Shown piece after piece: positions 1-8,737 of a stretch of DNA of 64,000 bases. Made by a program: the position numbers and the translations under genes. The stretch is from an uncultured Collinsella sp. (GTDB lineage Bacteria; Actinomycetota; Coriobacteriia; Coriobacteriales; Coriobacteriaceae): positions 16,941 to 80,940 of the forward strand of contig CAAETU010000022.1 of the NCBI GenBank assembly GCA_900759045.1, read 5' to 3'. Below the pieces are notes generated by a model. The model did no database searches. It saw only the letters and a program-made list of their open reading frames with translations, and was not told the DNA's origin. Within the stretch, counting starts at the first letter, position 1. Every line of letters begins with the position of its first letter.

Positions 1-2443
1 ACCAGCGGTAATCGACGAGGGAGCCCTCGGGGAGTGCCGTCTCGTAATCGCCCCAATCGCCCGTTGCCATGTAATTGGCAGTAGGGGTAAGCGTTCCGCC
101 GACCTGTGCAAGGTTGCCGCTCGAAGCGACATTAACCGATGTCAGGGTATACGCCTTGGCATCTTCGCCCTTGACGATGGCATAACGCGTGGAGGCATAG
201 TCGGTGTTGTAGCCACCGTCGACGATGCACTTGAGGTACTTGCCGACGTACTTTTGCGAAATTACGAACGACGGCCTGTGCGCGTTCTCATCCGTCAGCG
301 TCGTGAACGGACCCTGGGCGCTATCGGCAATCTGCCACGTATACGTCAGTTGATCAGATGTAAGCTCGGCACCCTTTGTTCCTGCAGACGTCTTCTCGAA
401 TGCAGTAACACCGATCTTTTCGCCACTCTTGTAGACAAACTTGGCGTCATCGCTCTGATCGCCGACGATCTTTTTGAGATACGTCAGGAACAGCTCGTGC
501 GAGCCTGCGGCCTTAACGGCCACAGCAGTAGTCGCCTCTACGGTGTTATCGCCCGCAGTGGCCGACACGCTCACCCAGCGCTTGGCGTAGTCATCGGGAA
601 TCGTAAAGCTGCTGTCGGTTTTGCCCTCGACCACATGCCAGTCGGTCTTCGCATCAAACGCAGAGGAAGACGGGTCGACAGAGGACCAACGCCACGTGTA
701 GGTAACGCCCTCGGTAACCGGCTCAGACGAGTAATCGACCGCCTTGTAGGCGCACGCCTCAATCGTAGAGCCAGTGTCCTTGGCGCCCTTGCTCGCATTG
801 GTAAATGCAACTGAATCGAGCGTCGTCGCGCCCTTGGGCAGAATGCGGCCCGCCTTGGTCTCACAGCTATCGGAGCCGGGGATACCTTTCTTGGCCTTAG
901 CGACCACCTTGAGGTAGCGGTTCGCGCACTCCTTGGTAACCGTGAAGGTATCACCAGTTGCAACCTGCTCGAACGTGCCGTCAGCAGAATCGGCCACCCA
1001 CCAAGAAAAATCGACCTTGTCGGAGCCATAGAGGTCAGTCGGCGTGTCGTAGTTAAGGTAGTAGGCGGCAGCCTTAATCGTGTCACCGACGTTAGCGTTG
1101 GGGACGTTCTCATAATCGTCGCCAAATTCGGCGCCGTTATAGGCGAGAACGATATGGCCTAACGCGATCTGGTCACTCGCGGCAACAGGACCCGGCGTAT
1201 TGTAGCCAACAGACGCGGGCGTCCCGAAAGAGCTGCTCGGACCGTACAGCTCCTGGCCATCGCCGACAACCTTAACGCGAATGTACTTGCCCGCAAGTTG
1301 CGAAGCGAGTTCGTCCGTGATCGTCAGCGACTGGGCGGTCTGGCCCGGAATTGCCTGATAGGCGGAATCCTCGGCATCGCGCACGTCAGACGCAAGCCAC
1401 TGATAGGTCCAGCCGGCCTGTGTCGCAATACGCTTATTGGGAACCGCTTCGCCGTCGTAGGCGTTCGCCCAAAGCGTAGTGCCAGGGTTCAGCATCTCGG
1501 CCTTAACAGACGAATACGAGCTCGAATCGTCTGCCGAAGACTGGATGAGGACATAAGACTTTGCATCCAGTGCCGTCTTGGTAGGAACGGGCGCCTTGAT
1601 GGTGTTCGTCGCTGTCAGCTTTTGGTTGTTGGCGCCCTTAGTCGGGCCGTAGATGACGTTACCGCTGGCATCGGTAATGCGTACGCGCAGGCACTTGCCG
1701 TTAAGCTGAGTGCGCAGGGCATCGTCCAAAACGATCGATGCGCCCGTCTGACCCTCGACAGGAACAAACGCGGAATTGTCCGCATCGCTCTTGTTGCTGA
1801 TGTCGGCAGCAAGCCACTGATAGGTGCAGCCCGAAGCGCTGGCGCGCTTGCTGGACGAAGTCCAAACATTCGCATAGAGCGTAGTATTGCTCTGGATAAA
1901 AGCGGTGAAGTTAGAGCCAGCCCAACGAGAAGGCGACTGGCTCTTTCCGACGCTGACACCATTATTCGAGGAAAACGTAGCAGCGGCACGAGACGCGGCC
2001 TTGGCAACACTGGGCTCGCTGGCCACCGCAGTCGCGTCGCCGGTCTCGGCGGTGGTGTCAGACGCCTCGCTCGCCGGGGTGGCCGAAGCAGGGTCTGACG
2101 CAGCGGGGTCGTCCGATGCATCATCGCTCACGTTGTCAGGCGCGGCCGAACCCGTATCCCCAGTTTCGGAGGAGCCACCTGCAGCCGAATCGTTTGCGTC
2201 AGCAGCAGCCGCGGTAGTATCTGCAGCACCGTCCGTGGCCTGCGCGCCCTCGCTCGGCGTTGTGGCCTGAGCCACGGCCTCGGCAATGCCCTCGGCGCCA
2301 TCGGCCCAAAGTTGCGCCGGCGTAGTGCCAAAAGCCATGGCAAAAGCCAGGAACGCCACCAGACCGCGCTTGGCTACGCCACGGGCAATCGCTCCATGAC
2401 GACGCCACGAGGCGCGCTGGCACTCGTCCTCAAACATATCCAT
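1..2443 (-). CDS. Secreted repeat-domain surface protein, 3' end outside window
   Basis: An open minus-strand frame runs from ATG at 2443 (GGAG just upstream) to the window edge with no stop, so at least 814 residues are present and the C-terminus is missing. The N-terminus has a basic stretch followed by a hydrophobic core (GLVAFLAFAMAFGTTPAQLWA, about residues 27-47), read as a signal peptide. A long Ala/Ser/Asp/Thr-rich linker follows, then at least four or five Ig-like repeats with the pattern YQW or YTW, then GQT or G-F, then GKYxxV; examples are TYQWLAADISNKSDADNSAF, TYQWLASDVRDAEDSAYQ and YTWQIADSAQGPFTTL. Such repeats are common in envelope proteins of gut Actinomycetota. A cobalamin riboswitch lies in the leader, suggesting repression by B12 and a role in corrinoid capture or envelope remodelling (inference). 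Any anchor or binding domain would lie beyond the edge. Confidence 0.85.
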   Translation of the reverse strand, partial: MDMFEDECQRASWRRHGAIARGVAKRGLVAFLAFAMAFGTTPAQLWADGAEGIAEAVAQATTPSEGAQATDGAADTTAAAADANDSAAGGSSETGDTGSAAPDNVSDDASDDPAASDPASATPASEASDTTAETGDATAVASEPSVAKAASRAAATFSSNNGVSVGKSQSPSRWAGSNFTAFIQSNTTLYANVWTSSSKRASASGCTYQWLAADISNKSDADNSAFVPVEGQTGASIVLDDALRTQLNGKCLRVRITDASGNVIYGPTKGANNQKLTATNTIKAPVPTKTALDAKSYVLIQSSADDSSSYSSVKAEMLNPGTTLWANAYDGEAVPNKRIATQAGWTYQWLASDVRDAEDSAYQAIPGQTAQSLTITDELASQLAGKYIRVKVVGDGQELYGPSSSFGTPASVGYNTPGPVAASDQIALGHIVLAYNGAEFGDDYENVPNANVGDTIKAAAYYLNYDTPTDLYGSDKVDFSWWVADSADGTFEQVATGDTFTVTKECANRYLKVVAKAKKGIPGSDSCETKAGRILPKGATTLDSVAFTNASKGAKDTGSTIEACAYKAVDYSSEPVTEGVTYTWRWSSVDPSSSAFDAKTDWHVVEGKTDSSFTIPDDYAKRWVSVSATAGDNTVEATTAVAVKAAGSHELFLTYLKKIVGDQSDDAKFVYKSGEKIGVTAFEKTSAGTKGAELTSDQLTYTWQIADSAQGPFTTLTDENAHRPSFVISQKYVGKYLKCIVDGGYNTDYASTRYAIVKGEDAKAYTLTSVNVASSGNLAQVGGTLTPTANYMATGDWGDYETALPEGSLVDYRW

Positions 2444-2585
2444 TTGTCTCCTACTGTCTGCACTGGGAGCATTGCCCAGCGGCTGCCCCACATCATCGCG
2501 CATATTGCGCTTGAGTACCCCCATCGGGGTCCCCCTTCCCTCCAGAGCCCAACGCGTACCGGCGGCATGCGCCGCGCCCGCGTGC

Positions 2586-2765
2586 AAGATGGGAGGCGAT
2601 CCGACTTAACCTTACCGACCCGGGCGCGTCGTCCGATCTGCGACGCGACCATCCCGGGCCAAGAGGAATTACGGTTACTGGTACAGCCGGGGACTTGCAC
2701 CCCGATTCTCCCAAACGCGCAGGAAAACCGCGCATTCGTGCGTCTCCGCACCACCATCTAGGCCA
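2586..2765 (-). ncRNA. Cobalamin riboswitch (AdoCbl-type aptamer)
   Basis: Read on the minus strand, the segment contains GGTGCAAGTCCCCGGCTG (2686-2703), then CCAGTAACCGTAA, and later AAGTCGGATCGCCTCCC (near 2592-2608). These correspond to the conserved cobalamin aptamer blocks (GGTGnnAATCC, then CCCGCNACTGTNA, then the agTCaGgAnaCCTGCC strand that closes the core). The aptamer is followed by about 140 nt of structured leader before the ATG at 2443. No U-rich terminator is visible there, so translational control through the GTAGGAGAC ribosome-binding site is more likely. Outer boundaries are approximate. Confidence 0.82.
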
Positions 2766-2909
2766 TCGATTATTACTGTCAGTATGGTATCACGCAAAAG
2801 GGCCCCGCACACAGGCGAAGCCCAAGGTAAAAGCTATGGTTTGCGATAGAAAAGGGTGCGGATGGAGTGCCGAGCAAAAGGATCCGTCTTTCTCTGATTC
2901 CGGAAAACG

Positions 2910-4673
2910 TTACCGCTTGCCGCCGTGGCTGTTGCGCCAGATCTCGCGGCCCAGCATCAGCGCCAGCACCAGCGCGCTCACGTAGCCCATAAAGCCAATG
3001 ACCGGGATACCAAACACAACCGGCTCGATGCGTGCGTAGTACACCACCGACGAACCGATAAACAGACCGGCGATCACAATTGCCATCGACATGCGGTCGA
3101 TAATTCCACCCAGCTGCCGCAGCGCCTTATCGCTGCTCATGATCTGCGTGTTTACCTTAAGCTGGCCGCGCGTGAGCATGCGCGACGCCAAGCCCAGATA
3201 CTCGGCCGCCTCGAGCGAGCCTTTTGCCGCTCGATAGCTACTCGCGGCAAGATCGCGCCCCATATCGCGGACGCGTGCATAGGTGCTTTTCTCGTTTTTG
3301 ATGTGCGTCTGGATAATCTGGATCATGTTGACGTTGGGCATATACTCGGTCAGCAAACCCTCGAGCGTCACCATGCCACGCGCGAACATCGTCACCACGC
3401 TCGGCAGCTCAACGTCATTCTTACGCGCGAGGTTTAACAGCGAGGTCAAAAACTCGCCGATATCCAGATCCTTCAGGTCAAGGCCCGCAAAGTCAGCCAC
3501 GATAAAGTCCAAGTCGGACAAAAAGGCCGAATGGTCGAGCTCGGCCGAATCGCCGCGCGTCACGGCAAAGCGCATGAGCGAATCCTTGAGCTTGGGCACG
3601 TCGCCCTCGGCCACGGCAAAGATCATGTCCTTGACGATACCGCGGTCGTGGCTCGACATGCGCCCGACCATGCCCAGGTCAATAAAGTAAACGATGCCGT
3701 CCTTGAGGATGATGTTTCCCGCATGCGGGTCGGCATGGAAAAAGCCATCGTCGAGCACCTGCGTCGAGTAGTCCTCGACGATCGCGGCGCCAATCTTTTC
3801 CAAGTCATAACCCTCGGCTGCCAGTCGTTTGGGATCGGCAATGGAGATGCCGTCAATGTAGTCCATGACCACCACGTGCTCGGTGCAAAGATCTAGGTAG
3901 GACTTGGGGCACGACACGCCATGCACGCTTTTGTGGAAGTCATAGAAATCGTTGAGGTTTTTTGCCTCGGCCAAAAAGTTGGTCTCCTCGCGAAACGAGG
4001 TCCACAGCTCTTCGACCACGCCGTGTAAGTCAACAAACTGGTCGGTGTTGACGAACTTGGAAACGATGCGCACCACCGAACGGATGATGTCGATGTCCTG
4101 TGCCATGACCTGTTGCGCGCCGGGGCGCTGCACCTTAACGGCCACGTCCTCGCCCGTCACCAGGCGGGCACGGTGTACCTGCGCGAGCGACGCGCTTCCG
4201 AGCGGGTTGGGGTCGATCGCGTCGAACATCTGCCCCAGGCGCTGGCCGTATTCCTCTTCCAGACAGCGGAGCACTACCTCATACGGCACCGGCTCTACGT
4301 CGGAGCGCAGGCGACGCAGCTCGTCGCAAAACCGCTGCGGCAAAATCTCGGAGCGGTTAGCCAGAATCTGCCCCATCTTGACGAACATGGGGCCGAGCTC
4401 TTCGAGCAGGCGGCGTAGGCGCACCGGCGTGAGGTTATCCCATACGCGGTACTTTTTGACCAGGCGAACGATTTGCCCGATGCGTTCGCGACGGCCCGCC
4501 GGCGTGAGCTGGTATTCCTCGTCCGGCGCCATCGCGTCGGGCTCCTCAGGAACCATATCGACAGCGCGCGGCTTCTTGCGAGCGCCCGAGACGGCGGCCT
4601 CAACCTCATCGACAACCGCCGTCTCGTCAGCCAAGGGATCTAGATTGTTGTAATCGGTAGTGGAATCTGCCAT
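2910..4673 (-). CDS. ABC1/AarF/UbiB-family atypical protein kinase
   Basis: A 587-residue protein of the ABC1 (UbiB/COQ8) family. Visible motifs are the KxGQ signature FVKMGQ (97-102), the alanine-rich-loop equivalent GSASLAQVHRA (159-169), the lysine motif VAVKVQRPG (177-185), the acidic EETNFLAEA (229-237), HADPHAGN (313-320) and DLGM (332-335). Two hydrophobic helices near the C-terminus (about 530-580) anchor it in the membrane. The first 55 residues are acidic and poorly conserved. In respiring bacteria the family supports quinone biosynthesis, but no quinone genes are seen here, so the substrate is unknown; a lipid-associated ATPase role is plausible. It lies 8 nt downstream of a phasin-like gene, so the two are probably co-translated. 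Confidence 0.9.
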   Translation of the reverse strand: MADSTTDYNNLDPLADETAVVDEVEAAVSGARKKPRAVDMVPEEPDAMAPDEEYQLTPAGRRERIGQIVRLVKKYRVWDNLTPVRLRRLLEELGPMFVKMGQILANRSEILPQRFCDELRRLRSDVEPVPYEVVLRCLEEEYGQRLGQMFDAIDPNPLGSASLAQVHRARLVTGEDVAVKVQRPGAQQVMAQDIDIIRSVVRIVSKFVNTDQFVDLHGVVEELWTSFREETNFLAEAKNLNDFYDFHKSVHGVSCPKSYLDLCTEHVVVMDYIDGISIADPKRLAAEGYDLEKIGAAIVEDYSTQVLDDGFFHADPHAGNIILKDGIVYFIDLGMVGRMSSHDRGIVKDMIFAVAEGDVPKLKDSLMRFAVTRGDSAELDHSAFLSDLDFIVADFAGLDLKDLDIGEFLTSLLNLARKNDVELPSVVTMFARGMVTLEGLLTEYMPNVNMIQIIQTHIKNEKSTYARVRDMGRDLAASSYRAAKGSLEAAEYLGLASRMLTRGQLKVNTQIMSSDKALRQLGGIIDRMSMAIVIAGLFIGSSVVYYARIEPVVFGIPVIGFMGYVSALVLALMLGREIWRNSHGGKR

Positions 4674-4681
4674 CTGCGCTG

Positions 4682-5098
4682 CTACTCGGCCTCTTCGGTG
4701 TCCTCTGCATCGTCGGGCTCAACGGACTCGACGGGCACCGAGGTCACGTTGTCCTCGACCGAATCGACGATGTCGCGCACATGGGCCAGGAAGGCCGTGC
4801 GCTCGGGGGCGGTCATAACGCGGACGCGGGCCAAGATGAGCTCGTCGAGCACGCGCTGTGCCGCAGTCTCGCCCTGCATGCCCAGGCGCTCGGTCAGGTC
4901 GGAGATGGTGCCGCCGGCCTGCTCGAACATGTCGGACACGCTGCGGGCGATATCGGGGGTTCCGGCGTCCTTGCGAACCTGCTCGCCTTTGGTATTGAGG
5001 TCGTCAAGGACCTTCTTGCCGCCCTCGACGGCAACGGCAGCGGCGCCGAAGCCCACGTTGATGGCACCGTTAACAAGCTGATCGAATTTCATAACCAT
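4682..5098 (-). CDS. Phasin-like coiled-coil protein upstream of UbiB-family kinase
   Basis: 138 residues starting MVMKFDQLVNG; the ATG at 5098 is chosen because GGAG sits 6 nt upstream, whereas an ATG 6 nt further in would be too distant. The N-terminus (NVGFGAAAVAVEGGKKVLDD) is an amphipathic Gly/Ala helix followed by a predicted helical or coiled-coil middle and an acidic tail (PDDAEDTEEAE). The layout resembles small phasin-like proteins (COG3937 type) often found beside ABC1 kinases. No polyhydroxyalkanoate synthase is seen nearby, so storage-granule function is not supported; a regulatory or membrane-surface partner of the kinase is the better guess. The family assignment is moderate. 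Confidence 0.65.
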   Translation of the reverse strand: MVMKFDQLVNGAINVGFGAAAVAVEGGKKVLDDLNTKGEQVRKDAGTPDIARSVSDMFEQAGGTISDLTERLGMQGETAAQRVLDELILARVRVMTAPERTAFLAHVRDIVDSVEDNVTSVPVESVEPDDAEDTEEAE

Positions 5099-5246
5099 GG
5101 TTGGCTCCAATCGTGAACAACTGCATTGGCCTTCTTGTACCCAGGATTGGGCGAACGACACAAAATCGTTTTACCGCCAAGATAGAAATCGAGCGGGGCA
5201 AAGCCTTTGACGGCGTTTGTCCCGCTCGTTCGCTGCAAGGTTGTCG

Positions 5247-6770
5247 TTACCTTACGTTATCGTTCATCGCGAAGGAGTTCTTCATGGCACAGCTCGTGGT
5301 GTAGAGCACCTTGCCCAACAGAGCATCGGTCTCCACGCGCACGAGCTCGGCAAAGGCCTCGTTGGCGCGGGCGAGCTCGGCAGGCACCTCGGCCTCGGGC
5401 AGGGCGGCAACGGCGGCGTCAACGTCGTGAATCTGCTTGTGGCCCATGCCGCCGACCTTCTCCTGATAATCCTCGACCGCGCGACCGCACTCATGGAAGC
5501 GAACATCGGCCAAGGCACCGATCAGGCGATTTGCCCAATAGAAATTCTCGGACGTCACGCGAGCCTGCGTGTCGGCATAGTACTCGGGCATGGTCTCGAC
5601 ATTGGCGTACAGCGGTACGAGCGCGTTAAACGAGTTAGAGCCAAACGCCATCCACTGCACGGCGCGATACGCCGGCTGTACATAGGGACGCAGCTGCAGC
5701 ACGGCGAGCTGACTGTTGCGGTTGATGCCGATGGGACGATAGGCACCGCGCGTGGCGGGCGTGCCCTTGCTGCCGTAGCAATCGTACTCCGTGCCCTGGT
5801 AGTGGCTCGAAAGCACGTACTTAATGTCCTCGAGGGTCACCTTGCGCTCGGGCACGCGGCTCCAGGGGATGTCGTCGCTCTCGGGCGTGTAGTCGGCCTC
5901 GGGACCGTCCCACACATCGCTGGGGTTGAGGCAGCGTTGCATGTACCAGGCGCGCGGCGTGTTGTAGACGTGGTCGCTGTCGCTGTGCGAGCCAAAGGCC
6001 TCGCGCGGGTTAAAGACCGCGGTGGGACCGTCGCCCTTAACGCCCAGCGTCAGGTCCAGATGCCACTCGGCCATCCAGGAGCGCAGGTCGGCAGAGCACA
6101 TGTGGTCGACCTGGGCGCCCTCGGCATCGTCCAGGTCAAAGCTGTCGATACCCAGCTGGTTAGGCATGGTCACATAGGCGTCGTCGGGCACGCGCTTGGC
6201 GATCCAGTGGTGCCCGCCGATGGTCTCGAGCCACCAGATCTCGTCAACGTCACTAAAGGCAATGCCGTTGTTCTCGTAGGTGCCGTAGCGCTCGAGCAGG
6301 TCGCCCAGGATGCGCACGCCGTCGCGGGCGGACTTGGCGTACGGCAGGACCAGGGTCACCATGTCCTCCTCGCCCAAACCACCGGGCTGCGCCGGAACAT
6401 AGCCGTCCTCGCCTTCGTTACCCTTGGCGGGCACATAGTCCACGAGCGGATCGGCGCCGCGGACGCGCTCGTTGGTGGTGAGCGTCTCGGTCGCGGACAT
6501 GCCAACATTGAGCTCGTTGAAGCCGGCCTCGGCCCAAATGCCATGGCCCGGGACAACGTCGGGGACGCTTGTGTAACGCATGGGATTATCGGGCAGCTCA
6601 ACGGTCAGGTGGCTCAAGACACTCGTGTAGACACGTGGCTGCTCGTCGGGATGCACTACGCGCATGCGCTTGGGCTCAAATACTCCATTGGACGAGTCCT
6701 CATTGCGGGCAACCAGCGTCGAGCCGTCGTAACTCGCGTTCTTACCAACCAAAATCGTTGTACACGGCAA
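5247..6770 (-). CDS. C69-family dipeptidase (PepD-like)
   Basis: 507 residues, peptidase family C69 (Ntn-hydrolase fold). The N-terminus MPCTTILVGKNASYDGSTLV matches the family start in which a Cys very near the N-terminus becomes the nucleophile after processing (here Cys3), followed by the conserved ARNED. The start is TTG at 6770, with AAGGAGG 6 nt upstream; no ATG gives the family N-terminus. No signal peptide is visible, so it is probably cytoplasmic and hydrolyses dipeptides, fitting an amino-acid-fermenting gut anaerobe. It is downstream of folD with a 100-bp gap and may be independently transcribed. Confidence 0.92.
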   Translation of the reverse strand: MPCTTILVGKNASYDGSTLVARNEDSSNGVFEPKRMRVVHPDEQPRVYTSVLSHLTVELPDNPMRYTSVPDVVPGHGIWAEAGFNELNVGMSATETLTTNERVRGADPLVDYVPAKGNEGEDGYVPAQPGGLGEEDMVTLVLPYAKSARDGVRILGDLLERYGTYENNGIAFSDVDEIWWLETIGGHHWIAKRVPDDAYVTMPNQLGIDSFDLDDAEGAQVDHMCSADLRSWMAEWHLDLTLGVKGDGPTAVFNPREAFGSHSDSDHVYNTPRAWYMQRCLNPSDVWDGPEADYTPESDDIPWSRVPERKVTLEDIKYVLSSHYQGTEYDCYGSKGTPATRGAYRPIGINRNSQLAVLQLRPYVQPAYRAVQWMAFGSNSFNALVPLYANVETMPEYYADTQARVTSENFYWANRLIGALADVRFHECGRAVEDYQEKVGGMGHKQIHDVDAAVAALPEAEVPAELARANEAFAELVRVETDALLGKVLYTTSCAMKNSFAMNDNVR

Positions 6771-6870
6771 GCGTATCCTCCTTGAGCGAAGAAATCAAAC
6801 GGCAACAGTGTATCGCTTCGGCGCAAAAAGGGCGAAACCGCGACCTCGGCAACCCCGTGGTCAAAAACAC

Positions 6871-7725
6871 CTATTTCGATGCGCGCTCCGCCGCCTCGAT
6901 CACGTGCTTGGCGAGAATCGCCGTGGTCACAGCCCCCACGCCGCCCGGCACCGAAGTAATTGCGCCAACAACCGGCTCCGCAGCATCAAAATCGACGTCG
7001 CCGACCAGCTTGCCGGCGGCCTCGTCCCAGTTGATGCCCACATCGACGATCGTCTGGCCCTCGCGGACCGCATCCGCGCCAATCGTGCGCGCACGTCCAA
7101 CCGCGGCAACAACAATGTCGGCAGAACGACACTCGGCAGCCAAGTCGCGCGTATGCGTATGGCACGTCGTCACTGTGGCATTGCGAGCCGTAAGCATGGC
7201 GGCAACGGGACGGCCAATCACCAGCGATCGACCGACGACCGCGACTTTGGCACCGTCCAGCTCAAGGCCGTAATGGTCCAGCAACGACAGCACGGCCTCG
7301 GCCGTGCATGGAGCAAAGCCCTCGCCTCGCCCCGAAAGCGTGGTAAGCAGCGAGGCCGGCGTCATGGAGTCAACGTCCTTGGCAGGATCGAGTGCCGCGG
7401 CAACTGCATCCTCGTCAAGCCCAGCGGGCAACGGACGAAACATCAGGCAGCCATGAACAGCGGGGTCGGCATTGATGTCCTCGATGGCCGCCAACAGCTC
7501 GTCCTGCGAAACATCGGAGGGAAGCAATACGCAGCGAACCTCGATGCCAACCTTCTCGCAGCGCTTGAGGGCACCGCGCTCGTAGGACAGGTCGTCCTCG
7601 CGCTCGCCCACGCGCACGATAGCAAGCGTCGGAACAACGCCGTGCTCGCGCAAAGCCACGCAGCGAGCGGCAAGCTCCTCAGTCAACGCGCGGGCGACGG
7701 GAGCGCCCTTCAACAGCTCTGCCAT
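6871..7725 (-). CDS. folD: FolD-like methylene-THF dehydrogenase with altered cyclohydrolase residues
   Basis: 284 residues, FolD family. The Rossmann half is well conserved: VVGRSLVIGRPVA (NADP loop), FAPCTAEAV, KDVDSMT and PGGVGAVTTAILAKHV. The catalytic half is unusual. The family pattern Y-x-x-x-K is here Y48-ERG-A52, so the catalytic lysine (K56 in E. coli numbering) is replaced by alanine. The VQLPLP motif reads MFRPLP, so Q98 is replaced by Phe96. Those residues serve the cyclohydrolase step in characterised FolD enzymes. The gene begins 2 nt after the stop of a cyclodeaminase/cyclohydrolase gene, which could supply that activity. I infer a mainly dehydrogenase enzyme. ATG at 7725 follows AGAGGGGAT. 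Confidence 0.88.
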   Translation of the reverse strand: MAELLKGAPVARALTEELAARCVALREHGVVPTLAIVRVGEREDDLSYERGALKRCEKVGIEVRCVLLPSDVSQDELLAAIEDINADPAVHGCLMFRPLPAGLDEDAVAAALDPAKDVDSMTPASLLTTLSGRGEGFAPCTAEAVLSLLDHYGLELDGAKVAVVGRSLVIGRPVAAMLTARNATVTTCHTHTRDLAAECRSADIVVAAVGRARTIGADAVREGQTIVDVGINWDEAAGKLVGDVDFDAAEPVVGAITSVPGGVGAVTTAILAKHVIEAAERASK

Positions 7726-7727
7726 GG

Positions 7728-8360
7728 CTATCCCCTCTTCCTTGCGGCGTCAGCGGCGCGGCGCGCCAGAGCATCGGCGCGCGGCAGCCACGTATCGAGC
7801 AGCTCGTCACATGCAGCCTCGAGCTCCTCGGCGCGGGCACGATCCTTCATAGACGTGGTGTTCGCAAAGAGCGTCAGGCTCGCGCCCTGCATGGCAGCGC
7901 GGCAGAACACGGCACCGCACGCCACGTCGGAGAGCAGCTGTCGGGAGCCCTTGTCCGCCATGTCCTCGAGCAGCGCCAGCGCGCGCCCGCAGGCATCCAT
8001 GATCCGATACGGCGGCATGGCCGCCACGCGCAACGCGTCCTGAATCGCCGCGGGTCGAGCCGGGTCCTCGCGCGGAATACCATACGACGCGGACACCTGG
8101 CCGTATGCACGAACATCCTCGGCAACCAGACCCACTAGTTCCTGCGCCAACTCGTCTGCCTGGGCAAATGCACGCGTAAGATCGTCCGCCCGATCGCTAA
8201 GCGCGGGATTGGTCGCCCCGTAGCGAGCGACCATCCCGCAAAGCGAGGCGCCCAGCGCGCCCACAAAGGCGCTCGCGCTACCGCCGCCGGGAACCGGCTC
8301 GCGCGCGGCCAGCGCCTCGGCAAACCCACGGCAGGTCTTGTCCATCATCTCTTGGCTCAT
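7728..8360 (-). CDS. fchA: Cyclodeaminase/cyclohydrolase family protein (methenyl-THF cyclohydrolase candidate)
   Basis: 210 residues of the FTCD_C/FchA family. It has the hallmark N-terminal helix PVPGGGSASAFVGALGASL (about 23-41), a central Asp/Glu-rich helix (LVAEDVRAYGQV) and a late SDVACGAVFCRAAMQGA segment, giving the usual all-helical fold. Family members hydrolyse methenyl-THF (FchA) or deaminate formimino-THF. There are no histidine-degradation genes beside it and folD follows immediately, so the cyclohydrolase role is preferred. The partner FolD has lost key cyclohydrolase residues, which strengthens this reading. Confidence 0.85.
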   Translation of the reverse strand: MSQEMMDKTCRGFAEALAAREPVPGGGSASAFVGALGASLCGMVARYGATNPALSDRADDLTRAFAQADELAQELVGLVAEDVRAYGQVSASYGIPREDPARPAAIQDALRVAAMPPYRIMDACGRALALLEDMADKGSRQLLSDVACGAVFCRAAMQGASLTLFANTTSMKDRARAEELEAACDELLDTWLPRADALARRAADAARKRG

Positions 8361-8737
8361 ACGTATGCACCTTCAAGTCATATAGATCGGTCGGGCGGCA
8401 ACCGCCGACCAACCGCATCAAACACGTAATGATGCTAAGTCTAGCCCATAAGCACATGAGCGTCAGCACACCTGGCCATCGCGGATTTCTATGACGAACG
8501 ATAGGCGTCGGCGCTGCAAACATGGGACACATGGCCCACCTTTCGAGACTCCCGAACGGCACAAACTGGGGCATATCTATAAGTAAGGAACCCGTTGGGG
8601 CACGGCCGCGCAACGGCCACAAGCGATGAACGGAGGCATAAGCCGCACAGTGCACAGAGACATCCGCCGCCAGTGCAATCAGTACCCCAACAGCATGCGG
8701 CGCCGTGATGTCATCGGCAGACAAGGAGGACGCCACC
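8361..8737. other. Gene-free divergent promoter region
   Basis: This spacer separates fchA (minus) from a lipoprotein gene (plus). It holds the fchA promoter, a small GC hairpin in the fchA leader near 8387-8412, and a 20-bp element (8522-8541, ATGGGACACATGGCCCACCT) repeated exactly at 9479-9498 before the paralogous lipoprotein gene. No further gene or riboswitch was recognised. Confidence 0.6.
8438..8466 (-). promoter_or_regulatory. Putative sigma70-type promoter of fchA-folD
   Basis: On the minus strand CTGACG (8461-8466) and TAGACT (8438-8443) are separated by 17 nt. This predicts transcription starting about 70 nt upstream of the fchA start codon. Confidence 0.5.

Noticed and set aside
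2374..2757. Minus-strand ORFs within the region upstream of the surface protein
   Set aside because: They lie inside the cobalamin riboswitch and leader, with no family similarity or ribosome-binding site.
8361..8437. THF or ZTP riboswitch in the fchA leader
   Set aside because: A small GC hairpin is present, but I could not find the conserved aptamer sequences of either class.
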